Positions 34,771-44,977 of a stretch of DNA of 64,000 bases are shown in pieces. The DNA is from Acidiphilium sp. PA (GTDB taxonomy: Bacteria; Pseudomonadota; Alphaproteobacteria; Acetobacterales; Acetobacteraceae), in the NCBI RefSeq assembly GCF_026191915.1, contig NZ_JAIMBY010000016.1:1-64000 (forward strand), read 5' to 3'. The translations under genes were made by a program, and so were the position numbers. The stretch's first letter is position 1, and each line of letters begins with the position of its first letter. The notes below the pieces were generated by a model. The model did no database searches, was not told the origin of the DNA, and saw only the letters and a list, made by a program, of their open reading frames with translations.

Positions 34771-35187
34771 ATGAAATATCTTCTCGACACGAACGTCCTG
34801 CGCGAACTCGGCAAGACATCGCCGCACAAGAATGTCGCCGCCTGGCTCAAGAGCGTCGATGACGCCGATCTTGCGATCAGCGCGCTGACGGTGCGCGAGA
34901 TCGCCAAAGGCGTCGCCAAGCTCAGAAAGACGAAACCCGAGGCGGCGGCGGCGCTGGACGTCGCCGTCTCAGCGATCTTCGATGCTTTCGAGGGGCGGAT
35001 TCTGCCGATCAACCGGCCCGTTGCCGCAGCCTGGGGCGAAGCGTTGGGCGAGAGTGACAAGCATGTCGATGATGCCGGCCTTGCCGCGACCGCGCGTGTG
35101 CATGGCCTGGTCGTCGTCACTCGCAACGTCAAGGACTTCGAGGGACGCGGGGTGACGCTGCTCGATCCATTCAAGGTCGCGCGCTGA
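34771..35187 (+). CDS. PIN-domain ribonuclease toxin (VapC-like)
   Basis: A 138-residue protein with the PIN acidic residues in place: YLLDTNVLREL (Asp near residue 6), ISALTVREIAKG (Glu near 44), DAGLAATARVHG (Asp near 108) and VVTRNVKDFEG (Asp near 124). By family it cleaves tRNA or rRNA when free of its antitoxin. It follows the DUF433 gene in one operon. It lies directly left of the Ssp island and may help stabilise the region. Confidence 0.9.
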   Translation: MKYLLDTNVLRELGKTSPHKNVAAWLKSVDDADLAISALTVREIAKGVAKLRKTKPEAAAALDVAVSAIFDAFEGRILPINRPVAAAWGEALGESDKHVDDAGLAATARVHGLVVVTRNVKDFEGRGVTLLDPFKVAR

Positions 35188-35339
35188 TAGCTTGCCTACG
35201 CTACCTTCGATCCGCAATTCCATCGCTCGGGTCGAAGTGTATGATCGTTTCTGAAGCATTATCGAGGTATGGTCCACTGCGTTGCGTTCGGTGGTCAATA
35301 GCCTATGCTCGTTGAGCGTCATGGTCGGGGGAAAACGGC
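35188..35339 (+). promoter_or_regulatory. Leader region of sspFGH
   Basis: About 150 bases between the PIN toxin and sspF. A weak promoter candidate is TTGCGT (35282-35287) with TATGCT (35304-35309), 16 bases apart. A purine-rich GGGGGA near 35326 serves the TTG start at 35340. No strong terminator for the toxin operon was found, so read-through into sspF is possible. Confidence 0.3.
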
Positions 35340-37178
35340 TTGTCAGAACCGTCATTTACAGCGGCTTGGGTGAAGTTTCTGCGGAACTACGGACCGATTC
35401 CTACAAACGACAACATGTACGACGAGTCGATTCAGCGCGCGCTGAAGCGGCACAAGATCAAACCGATCGTCTTACCCGCGCAATTCCTGGACTTCTTGCT
35501 GTCCTCGTTCCGCAGTGAGCGGCCCGTTTCGCAGATCATCACCGGGACCGCGGGCGACGGGAAAACCTATCATTGCAGGGAAGTGTGGAAAGAGCTCGGT
35601 GGAGACGAAGCAACCTGGAATCGGGGGGCCAAGATCCAACGCCTGTCGGTTGGCGCACGCACGCTCGTCATCGTCAAAGACCTGAGCGAGCTCCGAGATG
35701 ACGAAAGTGCCGAGCTGATCGAAGCGGTCGCTCGTGACGTCGTCGATCCCGACGCCTCAACGGTCTATTTGCTGGCCGCCAACCACGGGCAGCTGCTCGA
35801 AAAGCTGAAGACCGCGCCAGACACAAGCGAGGTCAGGCGCCTCGCACGCGTCGTCGAAGACCTGCTGGTGACTGGTGCCAGTGACGATGAGGGCGTCTTC
35901 CTCAAACTGAGCGATCTGAGTCGCGCACCCGCGGCTCAGATGACCGCTGAGATCATCGACGCGATCACCGGGCACGAGGGATGGGCCGGCTGTGACGGTT
36001 GCCCCGCGGTGAGCGAGGGCAGCGTCTGTCCCATACTCGAGAATCGGCGGCGCCTGATCGGTGATGGCGCACACGACCCGTTTCGGCGCCGCCTTACGGC
36101 GCTGATCGAGCTCAGTGAGCGCAATGGCGGGCATTTCCCAGTGCGCCAACTGCTCGCGCTGATTTCCAATAGCCTCCTCGGTCATCCGGAGGCGCGGGAT
36201 GGGCTCATGTCTTGTAATGAGGTCCCGGCTATCCAAAAGAGCGGCCGCGGCGACCAAGCCAGCGTCTATCGAAACATCTTCGGGGAAAATCTGAAGCCCA
36301 GTAGGGCCGAAAAGACTGAGTTGTTCAAGAAACTCAATATGTTCGGTATCGGCTCAGAAACCAGCAATCGGGTCGACACTCTCCTCGTCTATGGCGCCGA
36401 TGATCCGGCCTACAAGGAGGCCTACGAGCGACTGGTGCTGCGCGACGCGATGTACGGCGCGACGCCTTTTTACACCCAAGGTCAACGCGCCTATCTCGAG
36501 GGCGGCGAAGGCGCCGATCGCGCCCAATTCCTAACCGCGCTGAAATCCCAAAGGCAGCGCCTATTTTTCACAATGCCCGACGACCAGATTGGCGCCTATG
36601 ACCTTTGGGATCTGACTGTTTTTCGCTACGCCGGCCTCTATCTCGATGTGGCCGCAAAGCTCCGCGCGGCACAGCCGCTCCCACGCGGGGCCCTAGCAAT
36701 GATCGTCCGGGGTCTCAACCGGGTCTTCACCGGCATGCTGGTGCAGAACCAGGATGAACTCGTCCTCGCCACCTCGGGAAGCTATTCGCAGTCCAAGCGC
36801 AGCCCGCTGCTCGATGAGTTGATCTCGGTGCCGCGCCAGGGCGGGGAGGAGGTCACTCTCGTCCCAAACCCGAAGGGTGGTTTCGATATCGCGGTGCGTC
36901 TGTATCGCTCGGAGACGACCGCGCCGGTCAGCCTTGAGCTGTCACCCACCCGGTTTGAGTTTTTGGGCCGCGTCGCGGAAGGTGCCCTGCCGAGCAGCTT
37001 CTCCCTTGAGTGCCACGAGGACCTGCTGGCGTTCAAAGCGCGCCTATTGCGAGAAACTGAAAATCGCCGTCGGCTGGACGGCGACGAACAGGGCGCCGCA
37101 GGCGAGTTGGTTTTGCGCTTTATCGAATTGAGCAGTGACGGCCGGGCGACTCCACGGCGCGTGATGGTAAGGGCATGA
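35340..37178 (+). CDS. sspF: SspF/DptF-like P-loop NTPase, phosphorothioation-dependent restriction
   Basis: A TTG start is chosen because the conserved-looking NYGPIPTNDNMYDESIQRAL segment begins at residue 16; the first ATG (35415) would cut it. The 612-residue product has Walker A GTAGDGKT at 69-76 and a possible Walker B-like STVYLLAANHG. A CxxC-x8-C cluster (CDGCPAVSEGSVC) near residue 220 could bind zinc. It opens a three-gene unit overlapping sspG by ATGA. DptF/SspF proteins belong to the restriction arm that acts on DNA lacking phosphorothioate. The choice of Ssp over Dnd naming rests on the sspABCD partner. Confidence 0.8.
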   Translation: MSEPSFTAAWVKFLRNYGPIPTNDNMYDESIQRALKRHKIKPIVLPAQFLDFLLSSFRSERPVSQIITGTAGDGKTYHCREVWKELGGDEATWNRGAKIQRLSVGARTLVIVKDLSELRDDESAELIEAVARDVVDPDASTVYLLAANHGQLLEKLKTAPDTSEVRRLARVVEDLLVTGASDDEGVFLKLSDLSRAPAAQMTAEIIDAITGHEGWAGCDGCPAVSEGSVCPILENRRRLIGDGAHDPFRRRLTALIELSERNGGHFPVRQLLALISNSLLGHPEARDGLMSCNEVPAIQKSGRGDQASVYRNIFGENLKPSRAEKTELFKKLNMFGIGSETSNRVDTLLVYGADDPAYKEAYERLVLRDAMYGATPFYTQGQRAYLEGGEGADRAQFLTALKSQRQRLFFTMPDDQIGAYDLWDLTVFRYAGLYLDVAAKLRAAQPLPRGALAMIVRGLNRVFTGMLVQNQDELVLATSGSYSQSKRSPLLDELISVPRQGGEEVTLVPNPKGGFDIAVRLYRSETTAPVSLELSPTRFEFLGRVAEGALPSSFSLECHEDLLAFKARLLRETENRRRLDGDEQGAAGELVLRFIELSSDGRATPRRVMVRA

Positions 37179-38725
37179 CGATGGAGATCCTCGACCGCCC
37201 TGCCCAATTTGAAGATCGCACCGGGCCGACGATCTGGGTCGACGAGGCTATCTGGGGCCATCGTCTTCACGACGAGCAGTCGCCCTGGCTGACCTTCCTC
37301 GAGTTCCTCACGGTGCTGCTGGCGGAGCACGGCGCCGGGCGCGCCTTGCAGGAGGCCTCGCTCAACAGCCTCAGCTATAGGCCGCAGACACAGCTGAAGC
37401 TACGCAACCTGGTGTTCAATAACCCGCACATCATGACTGTTCTGGCGGAGGACAGGGCTGATGAGCTGGCCTGGGCGGTCTGGCTCGAAAAGATGGCTCA
37501 GTCGGCGGGCGGATTGGAGTCGACTGATTTCACCTATTTGCGAGAGCGCTTCGAGACCTTCCAGGACTTCGCCGCAGTCATCAACTTTCTCCAGGGTTCG
37601 GCGATCGAGGGCGACAGCAACAAGCGCTGGAGCTCGAAGTTCGTCTTCCCGTTTGGCCCGCACGCCCTCTATGAGGATGTTAGCGTGAGCCCAAAAGGCG
37701 GCGTGTCGACCGATCGCCGCTTCTTCGCCCGCACCGGTGAGGTGCTTTACTTGATGCTGTGTCGCAGCCAGCGCGCATCGGAACTACGGCAGCTGTTGGT
37801 CAGCCGGTTCCTGCAAAACCCGGCGCCCTACGACGGCATGGCGCAGGCGCTGCAAGGTGAGCCCCAATTCTCCAAGGCGGAGCGGGGCGGAGCGTTCCTG
37901 CCGTGCTCGACACACCCCGTGTTCGACCGGCTGGCGGACGACTGGCTGGCGATCCTCTCGCTCCCGATCCCCGCCTATGATGCGATCCCCCACCTCGTCG
38001 CGATCACGGGCTTGAACCTGATTCTCTATCAGCTGGACCGCGCTCGCGAGGTGCTGGGCCGCGAGCCCAGCACCCTCGTCTGCGAGATTGTGGCTCCCAA
38101 GAAGTCGGTCGTGCGGGACCTCTCGGCGGACTCCTATCAAGCCAACAACGCCCTGCCGCAACAGGCCCTCGAACGCTTCATCCGTTCGACCACTCAGACG
38201 GCCCAATGGGGTGCGGCGCTGGCTTCCGATGACGCTGCCCTGGAGGCCGCGGAAATCCTGCAACAGGCATTCGATTGGCCCGACCCTGATGATCCTGACG
38301 AAGCAACTGGATCGCCCCAAGACCTCATCGACAGTTTGGTCGACAAAGCGGTTGTCCGCCACAAACAGCACGTAGGCAAAATCCACATGACCTGGGCGCG
38401 GGCCATCGGCCTGTCGTCCCGGCGATCGAGCCGGCGGGTGCGCTATGCGCCGACGGATCGCCTCCTCAAGACGTTGGTGGTCACCTGCGTTCCTCGCCGC
38501 TTGGAGTTCAAGGACTTCCTGGCGCTGCTTGCGGACCGATATGGGTTGATCATCGGCGACCATCAGGCGCAGGCCTTCATCGCCAGCGGCGACGCGGACC
38601 AAGAGGATTTCTCGGACAACGCCCGGCGGCTAGAGGAACGTCTCGCCAGTTTGGGTCTGCTGAAGCGGCTGTCGGACTCCTGCGCCTATGTCGAGAACCC
38701 CTTCCAGCGGGCGGAGGCGGCGTGA
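37175..38725 (+). CDS. sspG: SspG/DptG-like protein
   Basis: A 516-residue protein coupled to both neighbours by four-base overlaps (ATGA and GTGA). No classic catalytic motif is visible; the protein is mostly helical with a few aromatic clusters (FPFGPHALYEDVSVSPKGGV). The C-terminal third has a winged-helix-like stretch (LEFKDFLALLADRYGLIIGD, then RRLEERLASLGLLKRLSDS). Position between sspF and sspH and the length fit DptG/SspG. The call therefore rests mainly on context. Confidence 0.7.
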   Translation: MTMEILDRPAQFEDRTGPTIWVDEAIWGHRLHDEQSPWLTFLEFLTVLLAEHGAGRALQEASLNSLSYRPQTQLKLRNLVFNNPHIMTVLAEDRADELAWAVWLEKMAQSAGGLESTDFTYLRERFETFQDFAAVINFLQGSAIEGDSNKRWSSKFVFPFGPHALYEDVSVSPKGGVSTDRRFFARTGEVLYLMLCRSQRASELRQLLVSRFLQNPAPYDGMAQALQGEPQFSKAERGGAFLPCSTHPVFDRLADDWLAILSLPIPAYDAIPHLVAITGLNLILYQLDRAREVLGREPSTLVCEIVAPKKSVVRDLSADSYQANNALPQQALERFIRSTTQTAQWGAALASDDAALEAAEILQQAFDWPDPDDPDEATGSPQDLIDSLVDKAVVRHKQHVGKIHMTWARAIGLSSRRSSRRVRYAPTDRLLKTLVVTCVPRRLEFKDFLALLADRYGLIIGDHQAQAFIASGDADQEDFSDNARRLEERLASLGLLKRLSDSCAYVENPFQRAEAA

Positions 38726-41700
38726 AACCTTCCGACCTGATCGGCGCCGCGGGCGCCACGTCATTGCGGCAGCGCCTGCAGGCGCTAAGCGATGACGACG
38801 GCGTTGCACGCTTCTTGTTGGATCGCCTGACGGGTGATCAGGTTGCGGCGATCACGGCAGCATTGCTGCTGGACCCCGACACTGAAGCGCTGCTGAAGAT
38901 CGCCATACCGAGATCCCTAGTGGAGGGTCATGGCCTGCCGGAAAGCGTCGTCACCGACGACCGAACCGTTGCCGTTCGCAACGCCGAGTGTGACCGACCC
39001 GCGCTGCTGCTTGCGAACACGGACGATGACCAAGGCGCATCGCTGCAGGACGTCACCCTCATCGGGGCCAAGCAACTCACCGAAGATTCCGCGCCCTGGG
39101 TCGAAGCCGCCAGCGCGGGCTTAGGTCTGCCCGACAATCAGCTCGTCGCCTGGCGTACGGCCCTGCGGGGCCTCAACGAAGCCGATGATTGGACGCTGCA
39201 TCAGATCTCCCACTACGTTGCGCTTACGCGAGAACGCATCGCGAATGAGTCAAAGCCCGTCCAGGAAGCCCTTGGATGGGCGTTGCCCGCGCTCCATCTG
39301 CCCCGTGATAGTGGCTATTTCCGGGGGCTGAGAGACAAGGATCTCGACCAGCCGCGCCGCTGGAAACGTCTCTACGGAAAGCTGGTTTCCGACCGCAAGC
39401 CGTTGTTGGCGAAGCAGCGCCCAAACCGGCAGGTGATCGAGGCCGATGAGCTGCAGTCACAGTACGAGCAGGCGCGCGAGGATATCGATCCGCGCGGCCA
39501 CGAGGCCATCGAAGCCTTCATCGTCGCGCCCCCCGGATGGAGTCCCGCGGCCGAAGCGCTCTCGCAGTTCGAATGGGAAATCGACAGCGTCCTGCTACTA
39601 TTTTCCGGTTTGAAGCTCAAGAAGACGACCCTTCCGGAAGAAACCGCCATCTTCTTCGAATTCGAGATGCCGGGGCGCCTCAGCGAGGCCGATTCCGAGT
39701 ATCTCAAGGTCCTGAAAACACGATCTTTGAAGGAGACCCGCGACGACGACCGCGAGTTCTTCGAAGCCCATCGCGACGACCTGGCTCAGGACAAACCGCT
39801 GCGGGCCAAATGGGAACGCTTCATTTTCGGGCGCCCCATCGAATGCACGGATTTCTCCGAAGGCCTGCTCCTGGCGATCGAACGTCTGTTTGGTCAGGTC
39901 AATCCGACTGACTCCAGGCGCAATCTGACGATCAAGTCCGCGCGTCGAACCATGGGCCAATGGCTGGATATCAACGCTGATATCGGGCTCGCCTTCGGTC
40001 TGAGATACCGGGGCCTTCCGGCCCTTATGGGCAAGGCCATCACCTGGGACGTTCCCCACCTCTTCGAATACGAGGCGCTGCTCGATCGAGCGAAGAAGCG
40101 AAAGAAGTATCGCCGCAACGAGTCGGTCTCCAGAGCCAGCCTGCAGATCAAGTTCGACATCGCCCTCGCGGTGGGCTCGGGGCCGGGTGCGGAGCGCGCA
40201 GTGGTGCAGCTCGTGTGGATGGGTCAGCCGAACGCGATCGGTCTTGAATTGCCGAAAGATCTGGGCCGGTTGCTCGGGCGTCCGCTGCTGCGCACCAACG
40301 TGGCGCGCCTGCCCGTCAGTCGAAAGGGCGCCCTGCAGTCGGTCTCGCTCGCGGACGTGGCCACGCTGCAGCCAGCTTTCGGCCAGGATGCGGGGTCGCT
40401 CATTCCGCGGACCAATGTCGGTGAGGATGTCGGCAAGCTCATTCCTCGCCGGCTGAAAGAGGCCAAGCAGAGCGGTCGCCTCACCGCTGACGCCGTCGAC
40501 GCCCTCGCCGTCGTCTGGGCGGCCTTCGCGAGCGCCTACTCGGACGCCTTGAAGGCTTGGCAGACCTCCGGTTACGGCTCGCCGATCTTGCTCCAACAGG
40601 CCGATGCCTATGGCGCGCTGCTGCGTTGCCTATCCACCCAGGCCGGGGGTGATATCAACCGACGCGATCTTTGGGAGCCAGTGCTTGGGCTTGGCACGGT
40701 CATGATCACTGGTGCGGCGCCGTCCGCGATCGTCGCGCCGTGGCATCCCATGCGGCTGGCGGCAACGGCGGTGAAGATGCGGTCCATCGGGGGGCTGGCG
40801 GACTACCTACTGTCTGACAATGACGTCAACTTCGGCGACTCCCGGCTTTTCTTTTCCGACCTCCGCGAGGAGCTGGCGCACCCGCTCTATCCGGAGATCG
40901 CCGTCGGTTACGACGGCGCCGAACCGGTCCTGCTGGCCGAAACTAGCACGACGAACGACTACAGTCTGTTCGAGCGTCCGGTGCGCGATCCGTCAGAGGC
41001 GGGCACGGACGTGGATCCGGGCGAGGCCGCCCGCCAAATCCGCAGCCTCCTCGAACGCTACTTGGATTTGCAGCCGCATGAGGGCTCGAACCTCAGCATC
41101 ATGCTCTACAATTGCGACGCCGCTGGCCTGCCGCTCGCCGCGGTCAATGCGCTGAGCACGGTCCAGGACGAGGATGAAGTCCACTGCAACGTGCTCGTCC
41201 GCCATCGCGACCGCACGAAGCTCGGCCGCGTCTACACCGAGTTGCTCGAACGCTCTGAGGGCGACCCCGACGCTATTGTCGTCAGCGAGACCTCTCGCAA
41301 TTTCATGTCGAAGCTTCGGATCGGCGTCATGCTCGACAGCGGCCGCGCGCCGAAGGATTCGACCGGCCGCGAGATCGACGTGGCGTTCCTGCATGACGTT
41401 GTCTCGCGCCAAGCCAAGGTCCAATGGTTCTCGGTCCCGGCGAGCGACCACAATCCCTCGCTGCTTGAACATGTTCCAGCACGATGGTCCTATCGCCGAG
41501 TGACGGCCGAAGACGAGCTGAAGGCCACTAGCTATCTCACCTGTCCACGGCAGCCGGAGGCTGGGTGGGCCTATGTCGATGCGGTCGCCGGCGTCATCCG
41601 GCGCCAGTCTCACGGCGCTGGCGAACACTACTTGCCGGCCCGACAGATTTCCTTTCAGGACCATGGTCTGAAATCGATGTTCGACGAGGTCCACGGCCTC

Positions 41701-44124
41701 GCCGAATGGGTCGCGACCTACGACGATCTGCTCGACAAGCGCCAGTTGGCAGCGCAGGGAATCAACGTCATCCGCTACCGCCGGCAGCGGACGCATGGTC
41801 GCAACATGGTCGTTTCATCCACGTCCGAGCTGAGGATGCTCCACGTCCTGGTGCGTCGCCGTCTGTCCGAGCTCTCCCTGGCCTTGTCGGACGACCGTTT
41901 GTCCGCCCTGGCCCGGCGGATGATTGACGAGGCCGCGGCGATCTCTGGCGATATCGTCCTTCGGGCGGCCAAACGGGGCGTCTCGGCCGGCGAGCTGATC
42001 GGGCTGGTGCTCAGCCGGGCTTTGGTGGCCGAGGAGCTGGGCGCGAGCGCGACCGTCGCGTGGTTCCTGCTGGATGACTATGCCGAGTGGCTCGGCCAGC
42101 GCGAGGAGGGCATCGCCGACATTCTGGCCCTGAGCGTTGGCGCGGACTACACTGGCGCCCCGCAGCTGCGCGCCGTCGTCACCGAGGCCAAGTACGTCGA
42201 CGCCTCCGGGCTGGCCGAGGCCACGCGAAAATCCCGCCAGCAGCTGCGCCACACCGTCAGCCGCGTCGATGACGCCCTGTTCGGCGATCCGGGCCGCCTC
42301 GACCGCGACTTGTGGCTCTCACGGATCGCCGACCTCCTGCTCGACGGCACGGCGGCGCTCGGTCAGTCCGCACTGCTCGAACGGGTGCGCGATGGCATTC
42401 GCCAGGGCTCCGTCGCCATTGATTTGCGGGGCTATTCCCACATCTTCACCTCCGGTCCGGCCGATGACGGCAGCTCCCTTGGGGAGCAGGATCCGATCAC
42501 CGATATCGCCAGCGGGCTCCAGGAGATCTTCACCCGGGAAGGCCTGCGGCAATTGATCAAGGCCTACGAGGCCGGCGGGTCCCTCATGGCGACGCGAGGC
42601 GCGCTGGGGGGCGAGCATCCTTGGAACAAGCCCAGCTACCGCAGCCCCGCGCCGCGGGTGGATTGGACCAAGTCCATCGAAGCCAAACCCAAGGCCGCGC
42701 TTCCGACCAAGACCATCGTGCACAACTATGATGAGGACGACGACGGCGCCGACGACGCCAAACCCCCCGCACCTCCGCAACCTCGTCCCGCCCCGGAGGG
42801 GGCAATTGCAGCGGAGCGCCCGGCCTCTCCGCCACCGGCTCCCCCGCCTGCGCCGCTCGACGCTCAGGTCTCGCCCGAGATTGCAACCGACACAGCGGCG
42901 CTGGACGGCCCGCCGCGACCCGATGTCGAGGCTGCGCCGAGCGGGCTGTCCCTTGAGGATCTGATCCAGGCCAAGGCGGCGCGATCCCGGGAGGATTCGG
43001 CGGAGGAGCAAGCTTGGCTGGAATCGACCGCACAAAAGCTTCGCAGTGCCCTGCTCGGATATTCACTACAGGCCAAGATCGTCGGCACGCGGCTCACCCC
43101 CAACGCCGCCCTCGTCCGCTTCATGGGCAGCGACCGGCTTCGAGTGGAAGACATTGAGGCGCGGCAGTCGGCCCTGCTGACGACCCACGGTCTGCGGCTC
43201 ATTTCGATTTCACCACTGCCCGGCGAGATCGTCGTCGGTGTCGCGAGACCGCAGCGCCAGGTCGTGTCGCTCTGGGACGTGTGGGCGAAACGGGCGCTCA
43301 ATCGCAACGCTGCCGGCGTCAACACCTCCTTCGTCCTGGGGCTGAAGGAGCTAGACGGTGAGATCCTCTATCTCAACCTCGGTGGCGCTTTCGCCGGCGG
43401 CCAGCCCCATGAACCGCACACCCTGATCGCGGGCGCCACGGGGAGCGGCAAGTCGGTGCTGATCCAAGCCCTACTCCTCGATATCGCGGCGACCAATCCC
43501 AGCGACCTGACTCACATCCACCTCATCGACCCGAAAATGGGCGTCGATTACGCCGCCGTGGAGCGGCTGCCGCATTTGCAGGGTGGCGTGATTGTCGATC
43601 AGACACGCGCCACGGAGGTGATGGAGGGTCTCGTTGCGGAGATGGAGCGCCGCTACGAGCTGTTTCGCCTGCACGGCGCCCGGGATATTCGGGCCTTCAA
43701 CACCAAGGCGGACCGGTCCAAACGCCTTCCGCTGATTTTCCTCGTCCACGACGAGTTCGCCGAGTGGATGCTCACTGAGGACTACAAGGAGGCGGTGACG
43801 GCCAATGTCTCCCGGCTCGGGGTCAAGGCGCGCGCGGCCGGCATCCACTTGATCTTCGCCGCGCAAAGACCCGACGCCAACGTCATGCCCATGCAGCTGC
43901 GTGACAATCTCGGCAACCGCCTGATCCTCAAGGTCGCCAGCGTGGGGACCTCGGAAATCGCGCTGGGCGTAAAGGGGGCGGAGCAACTGCTGGGACTGGG
44001 CCACCTGGCCGCGCGTCTGAGCGGCGAGCCTAGCATCATCTACGCCCAAGCGCCGTTCCTCTCCGACGACGACATCGACCGCGTCGTCGATGCAATTATC
44101 GCGGGCGACGCCGAAGCCGGCTAA
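38722..44124 (+). CDS. sspH: SspH/DptH-like FtsK/HerA-type ATPase
   Basis: An 1800-residue protein starting with GTG in the sspG stop. The large N-terminal region has no motif that I recognise. A proline/alanine-rich linker lies at about 1335-1420. The C-terminal FtsK-like ATPase has Walker A GATGSGKS near 1571-1578, the HLIDPKMGVDY segment near 1605, Walker B PLIFLVHDEFAEW near 1670 and HLIFAAQRPDANVMP near 1710. DptH/SspH provides the ATPase of the restriction complex that damages unmodified DNA. Its stop lies 16 bases from the convergent sspD stop. Confidence 0.85.
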   Translation: MKPSDLIGAAGATSLRQRLQALSDDDGVARFLLDRLTGDQVAAITAALLLDPDTEALLKIAIPRSLVEGHGLPESVVTDDRTVAVRNAECDRPALLLANTDDDQGASLQDVTLIGAKQLTEDSAPWVEAASAGLGLPDNQLVAWRTALRGLNEADDWTLHQISHYVALTRERIANESKPVQEALGWALPALHLPRDSGYFRGLRDKDLDQPRRWKRLYGKLVSDRKPLLAKQRPNRQVIEADELQSQYEQAREDIDPRGHEAIEAFIVAPPGWSPAAEALSQFEWEIDSVLLLFSGLKLKKTTLPEETAIFFEFEMPGRLSEADSEYLKVLKTRSLKETRDDDREFFEAHRDDLAQDKPLRAKWERFIFGRPIECTDFSEGLLLAIERLFGQVNPTDSRRNLTIKSARRTMGQWLDINADIGLAFGLRYRGLPALMGKAITWDVPHLFEYEALLDRAKKRKKYRRNESVSRASLQIKFDIALAVGSGPGAERAVVQLVWMGQPNAIGLELPKDLGRLLGRPLLRTNVARLPVSRKGALQSVSLADVATLQPAFGQDAGSLIPRTNVGEDVGKLIPRRLKEAKQSGRLTADAVDALAVVWAAFASAYSDALKAWQTSGYGSPILLQQADAYGALLRCLSTQAGGDINRRDLWEPVLGLGTVMITGAAPSAIVAPWHPMRLAATAVKMRSIGGLADYLLSDNDVNFGDSRLFFSDLREELAHPLYPEIAVGYDGAEPVLLAETSTTNDYSLFERPVRDPSEAGTDVDPGEAARQIRSLLERYLDLQPHEGSNLSIMLYNCDAAGLPLAAVNALSTVQDEDEVHCNVLVRHRDRTKLGRVYTELLERSEGDPDAIVVSETSRNFMSKLRIGVMLDSGRAPKDSTGREIDVAFLHDVVSRQAKVQWFSVPASDHNPSLLEHVPARWSYRRVTAEDELKATSYLTCPRQPEAGWAYVDAVAGVIRRQSHGAGEHYLPARQISFQDHGLKSMFDEVHGLAEWVATYDDLLDKRQLAAQGINVIRYRRQRTHGRNMVVSSTSELRMLHVLVRRRLSELSLALSDDRLSALARRMIDEAAAISGDIVLRAAKRGVSAGELIGLVLSRALVAEELGASATVAWFLLDDYAEWLGQREEGIADILALSVGADYTGAPQLRAVVTEAKYVDASGLAEATRKSRQQLRHTVSRVDDALFGDPGRLDRDLWLSRIADLLLDGTAALGQSALLERVRDGIRQGSVAIDLRGYSHIFTSGPADDGSSLGEQDPITDIASGLQEIFTREGLRQLIKAYEAGGSLMATRGALGGEHPWNKPSYRSPAPRVDWTKSIEAKPKAALPTKTIVHNYDEDDDGADDAKPPAPPQPRPAPEGAIAAERPASPPPAPPPAPLDAQVSPEIATDTAALDGPPRPDVEAAPSGLSLEDLIQAKAARSREDSAEEQAWLESTAQKLRSALLGYSLQAKIVGTRLTPNAALVRFMGSDRLRVEDIEARQSALLTTHGLRLISISPLPGEIVVGVARPQRQVVSLWDVWAKRALNRNAAGVNTSFVLGLKELDGEILYLNLGGAFAGGQPHEPHTLIAGATGSGKSVLIQALLLDIAATNPSDLTHIHLIDPKMGVDYAAVERLPHLQGGVIVDQTRATEVMEGLVAEMERRYELFRLHGARDIRAFNTKADRSKRLPLIFLVHDEFAEWMLTEDYKEAVTANVSRLGVKARAAGIHLIFAAQRPDANVMPMQLRDNLGNRLILKVASVGTSEIALGVKGAEQLLGLGHLAARLSGEPSIIYAQAPFLSDDDIDRVVDAIIAGDAEAG

Positions 44125-44140
44125 ACCGCGACCGCGGGGC

Positions 44141-44977
44141 CTACTTGTGGCAGATCACACAGCCGCCTTCCGCCTCGTCGATGCCATAGACGTCATCGAC
44201 GGTCTCGGCGGATCGGGCCGACAGGGGGTTGACCCGCCGGTTTCGGCGCAGCCGTTCGCGGCGCTTGTCGTAGTCGCTCTTGATCTGCGCGACCCGCGAG
44301 GGCACTACCAGATCGTTCAGGCTTTCGCCCTGGCTCCAAGTGAAGGGCGAGCCGTCCTTGAGGGCGGTCTTCTCGTACTCGATCGCCTCCGCGTAGCGGT
44401 CGGGATGATGCTCGGCCAAGCGGACCCATTCGATCTTTTGCTGGAAGAAGCAAAAGGTGCATCCCGAGCGCGAGCGCCAAGAGTAGTAGCCCGGCTCTCC
44501 CACATCGGCCTGGTCAAGGATCTCGATCACGCCGGCGCGGTCGATGCCGGCTTCGCGAAGGGGCAGGTGGACCTGCATGTTCGCGTGCGTGGCCTGATAG
44601 CCTTCGCGGGTCGGTTCATCGGACCGGATCGCGACGTAGGAATGGACCACGACGCCGGCGTCTAGGTCGTTCCGGAGCCAATGTTCCAGCGGTCGCAACT
44701 TGAGTTGGCGCGTGCACCAGCGCGTCCGCGGCGACGGCAGAAAGTTGCGATACTCCGCCAGCCAGAAGTCAAAATCGCGGTCCGGATTGAGCCGCAAGAT
44801 CGGGCGGCCCAGGAAGCCCTCGAGCTTGTCGAGGAACTCGTAGACTTCCGGCAGCTCCTTGCCCGTGTCGGTGAAAAAATATTCGATCGGGAGGTTTGGG
44901 AAGTGCTGGCGCATGTAGATGGCCAGCGCCGCGCTGTCCCTGCCGCCGGACAGGCCGAGAATATGGCGCTCGGTCAT
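44141..44977 (-). CDS. sspD: SspD, PAPS-reductase/ATP-pyrophosphatase-like sulfur transferase
   Basis: A 278-residue protein with the PP-loop SGGRDS at 10-15 and the family features FFTDTGKELPEVYEFL, RWCTRQLKLRPLEHWL, HSYVAIRSDEPTREGY and SGCTFCFFQQKIEW. Cysteines in these segments and in the CVICHK tail could bind an Fe-S cluster, as in DndC. It is much shorter than DndC (about 500 residues) and equals SspD in length. It activates or inserts sulfur during backbone modification. The start overlaps the sspC stop (ATGA). Confidence 0.85.
   Translation of the reverse strand: MTERHILGLSGGRDSAALAIYMRQHFPNLPIEYFFTDTGKELPEVYEFLDKLEGFLGRPILRLNPDRDFDFWLAEYRNFLPSPRTRWCTRQLKLRPLEHWLRNDLDAGVVVHSYVAIRSDEPTREGYQATHANMQVHLPLREAGIDRAGVIEILDQADVGEPGYYSWRSRSGCTFCFFQQKIEWVRLAEHHPDRYAEAIEYEKTALKDGSPFTWSQGESLNDLVVPSRVAQIKSDYDKRRERLRRNRRVNPLSARSAETVDDVYGIDEAEGGCVICHK

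Noticed and set aside
35340-44124. Naming the three plus-strand genes as a Dnd (DptFGH) system
   Set aside because: The partner modification genes are of Ssp type (DUF4007 SspB, short SspD) and no DndB, DndD or DndE is present, so Ssp naming is preferred, although the families are related.
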